Below, piece by piece: positions 60,701-64,000 of a stretch of DNA of 64,000 nucleotides. The DNA comes from Nocardia rhamnosiphila NBRC 108938 (lineage in GTDB: Bacteria; Actinomycetota; Actinomycetes; Mycobacteriales; Mycobacteriaceae). Both the position numbers and the translations under genes were made by a program. Numbering within the stretch: the first letter of the stretch is position 1; each line of letters begins with the position of its first letter. The stretch is from contig NZ_JOAJ01000001.1 in NCBI RefSeq assembly GCF_000720425.1, positions 372,001 to 436,000 of the forward strand, written 5' to 3'. Under the pieces are notes generated by a model. It had not been told where the DNA came from, did not search any database, and saw only the letters and a list, made by a program, of their open reading frames with translations.

Positions 60701-61012
60701 GTGGAAAGGCATCACCAGGTACAACCGGCCGGACTCCGTCTCGCCGACGTCCAGCACCTCGACGATATTGGGATGCCCGGTCAGCCGGCCCATCGCCTGC
60801 TGCTCGCGAAGAAATCGTTCCCGATCACCATTCAGCTCGAAGGTCAGGACCTTCACGGCTACCAGACGGTCGAGGACGGGCTGGATGCAGCGGTACACCA
60901 CCCCCGACCCACCTCGGCCGATCTCCTCGGCGCCCTCCAGCCCGACGCCTCTCAGCTCCGCGACCGCATCTACATCCGCGTTGCGTTGCGTTGCGAAAGG
61001 GTCAGATCCCAT
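57758..61012 (-). CDS. PknK-like Ser/Thr kinase-ATPase-TPR-LuxR regulator
   Basis: 1084-aa multidomain protein. Residues ~28-290 form a Hanks kinase: GRGGSGVVYR (P-loop), VAVKVLTF, ILHRDIKPGNILL (catalytic loop), LTDFGIAHLAEG. Residues ~350-650 form an NB-ARC/AAA ATPase with LTGTGGVGKSRLSL and LLVVDNCEHMLD. TPR-like helices follow. The last ~65 residues are a LuxR/FixJ helix-turn-helix (LTKREREVMNLIAEGMTNKA, RTARGHVENILTKLG). M. tuberculosis PknK has the same kinase-ATPase-helical plan. Phosphorylation probably controls ATPase-dependent DNA binding. ATG 61012 has a weak ribosome binding site. Confidence 0.92.
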   Translation of the reverse strand: MGSDPFATQRNADVDAVAELRGVGLEGAEEIGRGGSGVVYRCIQPVLDRLVAVKVLTFELNGDRERFLREQQAMGRLTGHPNIVEVLDVGETESGRLYLVMPFHPQGSLEARIRRDGPLHLGELLRLGVKLAGALETAHRADILHRDIKPGNILLTDYGEPALTDFGIAHLAEGFRTATGAVTASPAFTAPEVLGGTPSTRASDVYSLGATLFCALTGHAAFERRRGEQIMAQFVRITTQPVPDLREQGIPDDLADVIETAMSRDSEQRPTAAALGEQLQRLQAAHGTVVDHMALRGEPGEQPRPMATTAPVPARGPDPGGTGLRTTAGNLPQELTSFVDRRSQVAEVKNLLSRSSLVTLTGTGGVGKSRLSLRAAHALQRSYADGVWLVELAELRDPLLLVDVVTTTFGLRPVGRPALEALVEHLSGREVLLVVDNCEHMLDAVAELAEILLRSAPRLKILTTSREPLGIGGEAVILVPPLSFAEPSVRGATGNEAVTLFVERAVAVVPDFPLDDDNLSTVATICARLDGLPLAIELAAARLRTLSADQISERLSDQFAVLTHGSRSAPTRQQTLRWCIDWSYDLCTATEQQLWGRMTVFTGTFDLAAAEDVCGTGLNGQSFLDVFSGLLDKSILVREQTGAELRFRMLETLQAYGAEKLAEFGEQAELDKRHRSWYDRLVLRAETDWVSPRQLQWITLLERDLPNLRKSMEHSVSEGDTGGLHTVAHLFSFWFSTGRINEGRRWCDRLLDAVSGAPAADRARVLNTAIVFAGQVNDLTSATERVAELDDLAEQAADPSIDALLAYASGCTALHSGDSDLACIRLNDAVEAFRAREDVLFELRALVVLGWALVLRGRIPSGIACLERLLTIADAHGEAEIRSLALRPLALAVWRQGNSGRAIQLLKEALATSRRLVDPLVAVVALEVLAWVSIEDNQAQRTAVLLGAAQGLGHSIGTSIVFPGMAAFHTDCERRTRDSLGRRRFESAHRKGCAMTLESAVDFALEQQSRDMAPEHSEVPLTKREREVMNLIAEGMTNKAIAARLAISPRTARGHVENILTKLGFNSRAQIAAWVVEHSGDTHS

Positions 61013-61994
61013 CCACAGTCACTTCGTGCCGTACCACCCGCCCCAGTGAGAGAATACACGCGGCAGCGCTGGATATCAGGTCGCCGCCATCGGTGTGCTC
61101 GATCAAAGCGGCTTCGGCGGCCCTGTGGTCGTAGCCGCTGGTCGACGGCGGAGCGGACTCCGGCGCGCAGGAAGTTGCCGATATCCTCGCGGCAGCTGTT
61201 CTGGGCTCGCTCGGTGCTCCAGGAGCGTGGCAGCGGCCGCCGCATCCGGCGGTGACACCTGACCCGATAGGCGATCAGATGCCTTGCCCACGTCGCCCGC
61301 AATGCCGCCATGACCGCGTCCATCGGCCCTGGGCTGCGCTGACCCGAAGCGCTGCGCTCCGCCCCCACATTCCTATGGATCACGCAGGCCGGATGAGCGC
61401 GAGCCGGTCGATCAGTTCATCGGTCCGCACGAGGTCGGCCGGGGCTGCGGCAAGGCCGCTCGCGGTCGCAACGACGTCGAGCGGATCGACCGGCACCGAG
61501 AAGTCAGGTGCCGGATCGTGGTCTCGACCCACACCGGCGAAGTGTCCGCACACGAGGTCACCCGCATGATGTCCCCCGACGGACAACCGACCTCGCTCGG
61601 GCGCGCTGTCGCGCTGTCCCCAGGAGGAGCCTGAATTCTGGCAGATCCATCTATTCGGCGGACGCCCGTGGGACCGGTCTGCTCATCAGGCGGATCGCCA
61701 ACAGGGCAACACGCGGTGTCGGAACCCGCTGACGTCGAACGCATCTCGGTCTGTCGATCGATCGCCGTCGCATAAATTGACACGACCGTCATTTCGTATA
61801 GCCTCATCATCTGCACAGTGATCCGGCGCCGTGACCGGGTGTCGCCGCCGCGGTCCTGTGCGGTCGTTCACTGTCCACGTCCGCGCACCGTATATCGCGC
61901 CGGTAAAGAGCCGGTGGGCGCCGATGTACGTTCGGTCGGCCCGGCCGCGGGCCGAATCCGGATCCTCGCGCCTCTTGAACAGAAGGGACCCCCG
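61013..61994. other. 982-bp region with no confident gene
   Basis: The region lies between the kinase-regulator start (-) and the + strand gene at 61995. Several short frames (61380-61586 and 61412-61816 on -, others on +) have no ribosome binding site or family match. The sequence drifts in composition, and a TTGACA hexamer lies near 61778. It looks like decayed DNA or a junction rather than a gene. Confidence 0.5.
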
Positions 61995-62891
61995 ATGACC
62001 ATCGCCACCCCGACCGCACAGAGTTGGGGCAAGCTGTCCGAGCCGATACGTTCCGACGCTGCCGGCGTCGATGACCCGGTGTGGAAGGACAACGCCTATC
62101 TCTCGTTCTGGGATTCCGACGCAGCGGTTTTCGGCACGGTGCATGTTTCGACATCACCGAACGCGCCCGATACCCGCCGGGCCCGGTTCAGCGTGTCCGT
62201 GGCGGGCCGGGTCACCGAAGTGGTCGAAACGCTCGAGGTGGGGACCTTCAGCAGCGAAAGTATCCATTTCGGCCTGGACGGCCGGGTGCGGGTCGACCAC
62301 CCGCTCGTCTCCGCCGAACTGGTCAACGCCCCACTGTTCGCCGCCGCCGATTACGCTGCCAACAACGCTATCCCGGCTCTGGGGGCCGCCGCGCCGCTTC
62401 AGCATTTCCAGCAGGCGTGCACCGTCACGGGCAATGTCACGGTGGATGGGACGACGGTGACCACCGCCGGCCGCGGTATGCGCGACCGCACCTGGGGATT
62501 CCGGGACGAGTCCTCGCAATGGGTCGAATTCGCCGCCCTGTTCGCGGTGGACGAGTCGGCTTTCGTCACGGCGATGAAGTTCCGGCACGCCGACGATTCG
62601 CTGACCGCGGATGGATTCGTCATCGACAGTGCCGGTTCGACGGCGATCACCGCGATCACCTTTGCCCGGGACGCGGCCGCCCGATTCCGCTGGGCCCGGC
62701 TCCACCTCGAGGACGATACGACCCGGCTGGTATCGCTGGGTGCACGCCTCGGCGGATTCCGGGTGCCGGCGGGACCGGCCGAGACCGACGGACCGGCGCT
62801 GGGGGTCTACGACGACTTCCTGTCGTTCGATACCGACGGCCGCGGCGGCGAGGGCATTTTCGAGCAGGCGATCCTGCACCGGGTCGCCTGA
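61995..62891 (+). CDS. Hypothetical protein, lipocalin-like (DUF7064/CrtC-AttH-like, tentative)
   Basis: 298-aa protein rich in beta strands. It contains GRGMRDRTWGFRDESSQW, a motif I associate with CrtC/AttH-type double-lipocalin hydratases and their uncharacterised relatives, preceded by FSVSVAGRVTEVVETLEVG and FGLDGRVRVDHPLVSAEL. No catalytic residues can be assigned. AGAAGGG precedes ATG 61995. It heads an apparent three-gene + operon with a winged-helix protein and pyruvate phosphate dikinase (gaps of 27 and -4 nt). Confidence 0.6.
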   Translation: MTIATPTAQSWGKLSEPIRSDAAGVDDPVWKDNAYLSFWDSDAAVFGTVHVSTSPNAPDTRRARFSVSVAGRVTEVVETLEVGTFSSESIHFGLDGRVRVDHPLVSAELVNAPLFAAADYAANNAIPALGAAAPLQHFQQACTVTGNVTVDGTTVTTAGRGMRDRTWGFRDESSQWVEFAALFAVDESAFVTAMKFRHADDSLTADGFVIDSAGSTAITAITFARDAAARFRWARLHLEDDTTRLVSLGARLGGFRVPAGPAETDGPALGVYDDFLSFDTDGRGGEGIFEQAILHRVA

Positions 62892-62918
62892 TCGGCGACG
62901 AGAGAGAGCGGATACGCC

Positions 62919-63533
62919 ATGCCATATGTCCTGCGCGTTCTTCAGGCTGCGCGTTTCAAAGGTCGTCCCACCGAGTCCGATCTCGCCGCCGCGGCAGGCC
63001 TCAGCGATGCCGCGCTGTCGAGTGTGCTGGAGCCGCTCCTGGCAGCGGGGGAACTGCAGCGCGCGGGCACCCGTGTCAAGATCACCGCGGCGGGCCGGGC
63101 GCGACTCGACGAAATGCTGGCAGCCGAGCGAGCCACTGTCGACCGGGCGCGGCTGCGACAGCGGTACCTCGGCTTCGGCATAGTGAACGACGACCTCAAA
63201 CAGCTGGTCACCGATTGGCAGTTGATCGACGGTACGCGTCCGAACGACCACACCGACGCCGACTACGACGCACGGATCATGGCGCGGCTGGGTGAGCTGC
63301 ACGAGCGGTTCGCACCACTGCTCGCGGAGTTCGTCGAACTCGCGCCGCGCCTGGCGCAGTACCCGGACCGGTTCGCCGGGGCCCTGGCGAGGATTCGCTC
63401 CGGCGATCCGGCCTGGCTGGCCCGGCCGCTGGTCGACAGCTATCACACCGTGTGGTTCGAACTGCACGAGGAATTGATCGGTCTCGGCGGTATGTCCCGG
63501 GTGCGGGAAGAGGCCGCGGGGAGGGCCGAGTGA
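62919..63533 (+). CDS. Winged-helix (MarR-like) protein paired with PPDK
   Basis: 204-aa protein. Residues ~1-70 form a winged helix (TESDLAAAAGLSDAALSSVL, then VKITAAGRARLDEML), and the rest is helical, with YLGFGIVNDDLKQLVTDWQL and LVDSYHTVWFELHEELIGLG. The stop overlaps the GTG start of the pyruvate phosphate dikinase gene (GTGA), so both are made together. It could be a regulator or an accessory subunit of the dikinase. Confidence 0.75.
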   Translation: MPYVLRVLQAARFKGRPTESDLAAAAGLSDAALSSVLEPLLAAGELQRAGTRVKITAAGRARLDEMLAAERATVDRARLRQRYLGFGIVNDDLKQLVTDWQLIDGTRPNDHTDADYDARIMARLGELHERFAPLLAEFVELAPRLAQYPDRFAGALARIRSGDPAWLARPLVDSYHTVWFELHEELIGLGGMSRVREEAAGRAE

Positions 63534-64000
63534 GCACTGCCGGACACCCGTCGGTTCTCCCGCTCGGTCCCGCGACCACCGCGGGCCCGGATCTGCTGGG
63601 CGGTAAAGCCTGGAGCCTGCAGCGGATGTCGGCGCTCGGGATCCCGGTCCCACCGGCATTCGTCATCACCACCGAGGTGTGCCGGTGGATGCACAGCGCG
63701 GGGGAGTCGCTACCTCCCGAAGTATGGGACGCGGTGCCCGCCGCTGTGGCGGAGCTGGAGACGGCCACCGGCCGCCGATTCGGCGCCGGGCCGCGGCCGC
63801 TTCTCGTCTCGGTGCGCTCGGGCGCGGCGACCAGCATGCCCGGGATGATGGATACCGTCCTCAACCTGGGAACGAACGACGAGGTCGAACGGGCACTGGC
63901 CGAACGGTTCGGGGATACCGCATTCGCCGCCGACACCCATCGCCGATTCCGCGCACAGTTCGAAAAGGTGGTCGGCCGGCCTCCGGTCGCGGACCCGTGG
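63530..64000 (+). CDS. ppdK: Pyruvate, phosphate dikinase, N-terminal part (3' end outside window)
   Basis: 157 codons are visible from GTG 63530 to the window edge. The ATP-grasp nucleotide-binding start of PPDK/PEP synthase enzymes is clear: LLGGKAWSLQRMSALGIPVP, PAFVITTEVCRWM, LLVSVRSGAATSMPGMMDTV and LNLGTNDEVERAL. The last of these (MPGMMDTVLNLG) separates PPDK from PEP synthase. The enzyme interconverts pyruvate, ATP and phosphate with PEP, AMP and diphosphate. The His-phosphocarrier and C-terminal domains lie outside the window. Four-base overlap with the preceding winged-helix gene. Confidence 0.85.
   Translation, partial: MSTAGHPSVLPLGPATTAGPDLLGGKAWSLQRMSALGIPVPPAFVITTEVCRWMHSAGESLPPEVWDAVPAAVAELETATGRRFGAGPRPLLVSVRSGAATSMPGMMDTVLNLGTNDEVERALAERFGDTAFAADTHRRFRAQFEKVVGRPPVADPW

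Noticed and set aside
61380..61816. Overlapping minus-strand frames in the 982-bp gap, and a TTGACA hexamer near 61778
   Set aside because: Neither frame shows a recognisable domain or start signal, and no -10 hexamer lies at 16-18 bases from the TTGACA.
1..64000. tRNA, rRNA, CRISPR arrays, insertion sequences and phage genes
   Set aside because: None was recognised on reading; no regularly spaced repeats, transposase or integrase motifs were seen.

Overview
The window is GC-rich DNA with the gene content of a mycolic-acid actinomycete, most likely Nocardia or a close relative (Rhodococcus/Mycobacterium side). The grounds are dense FadD/FadE/EchA-type acyl-CoA genes, a mycofactocin-type SDR, a SARP-BTAD-ATPase regulator, a PknK-like kinase, GTG/TTG starts and 4-nt ATGA/GTGA gene overlaps. 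The genus is an inference from gene content. No rRNA, tRNA, CRISPR array or intact mobile element was seen.

Positions ~600-41,130 form one large catabolic supercluster of about 33 genes plus several decayed ones. It holds five acyl-CoA ligases, three acyl-CoA dehydrogenases, seven crotonases, two CaiB/BaiF CoA-transferases, two cytochromes P450, a Rieske oxygenase, a true thiolase, a DUF35-Ltp2-like fusion, SDRs, an aldehyde dehydrogenase, an HIBADH-type dehydrogenase, thioesterases, an amidohydrolase and two paralogous TetR regulators. Nearly every operon promoter carries a recurring element, TACNGTA-N5-TACNGTA (heptamers at 12-nt pitch, sometimes three in a row), so the supercluster looks like one regulon read by one or both TetR proteins. 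The combination of FadD19-like ligases, a two-subunit acyl-CoA dehydrogenase and an Ltp2-like retro-aldolase candidate matches the logic of actinobacterial sterol side-chain degradation, but the ring-degradation genes of steroid catabolism are absent. The substrate is therefore probably another isoprenoid-like or alicyclic carboxylic acid, and it remains unknown.

Operon layout: (+) 1891-6129 HIBADH, ALDH, FadD, with a divergent (-) SDR; (-) 7377-6184 acyl-CoA dehydrogenase and (+) DoxX; (-) 15504-8153 two crotonases, three ligases, thioesterase, with divergent (+) 15623-17259; (-) 21592-17323 P450, deleted SDR, CoA-transferase, crotonase, TetR; (-) SDR and (+) P450 at 21.8-24.0 kb; (-) crotonase and the long (+) 25260-34226 operon; (-) 35828-34230 CoA-transferase plus ligase relic; (+) 36263-39123 thiolase, crotonase, SDR (a complete beta-oxidation turn); (-) TetR and (-) crotonase to 41.1 kb. 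Decay is scattered through it: two internally deleted SDRs, a frameshifted alpha/beta hydrolase, a truncated ligase and a rubredoxin remnant.

Positions 41.7-48.6 kb hold an epoxide hydrolase/TetR divergent pair around a 58-bp palindrome, a SAM methyltransferase, a Fic protein with its own winged helix, a lipoprotein and an aldo/keto reductase. Positions 48.8-61.0 kb hold an MFS exporter, a 1161-aa SARP regulator, a BBE-type flavoenzyme, an SDR, a metallo-beta-lactamase-fold hydrolase and a 1084-aa Ser/Thr kinase-ATPase-TPR-LuxR protein. The right edge holds a lipocalin-like hypothetical protein, a winged-helix protein and the 5' part of a pyruvate phosphate dikinase gene.
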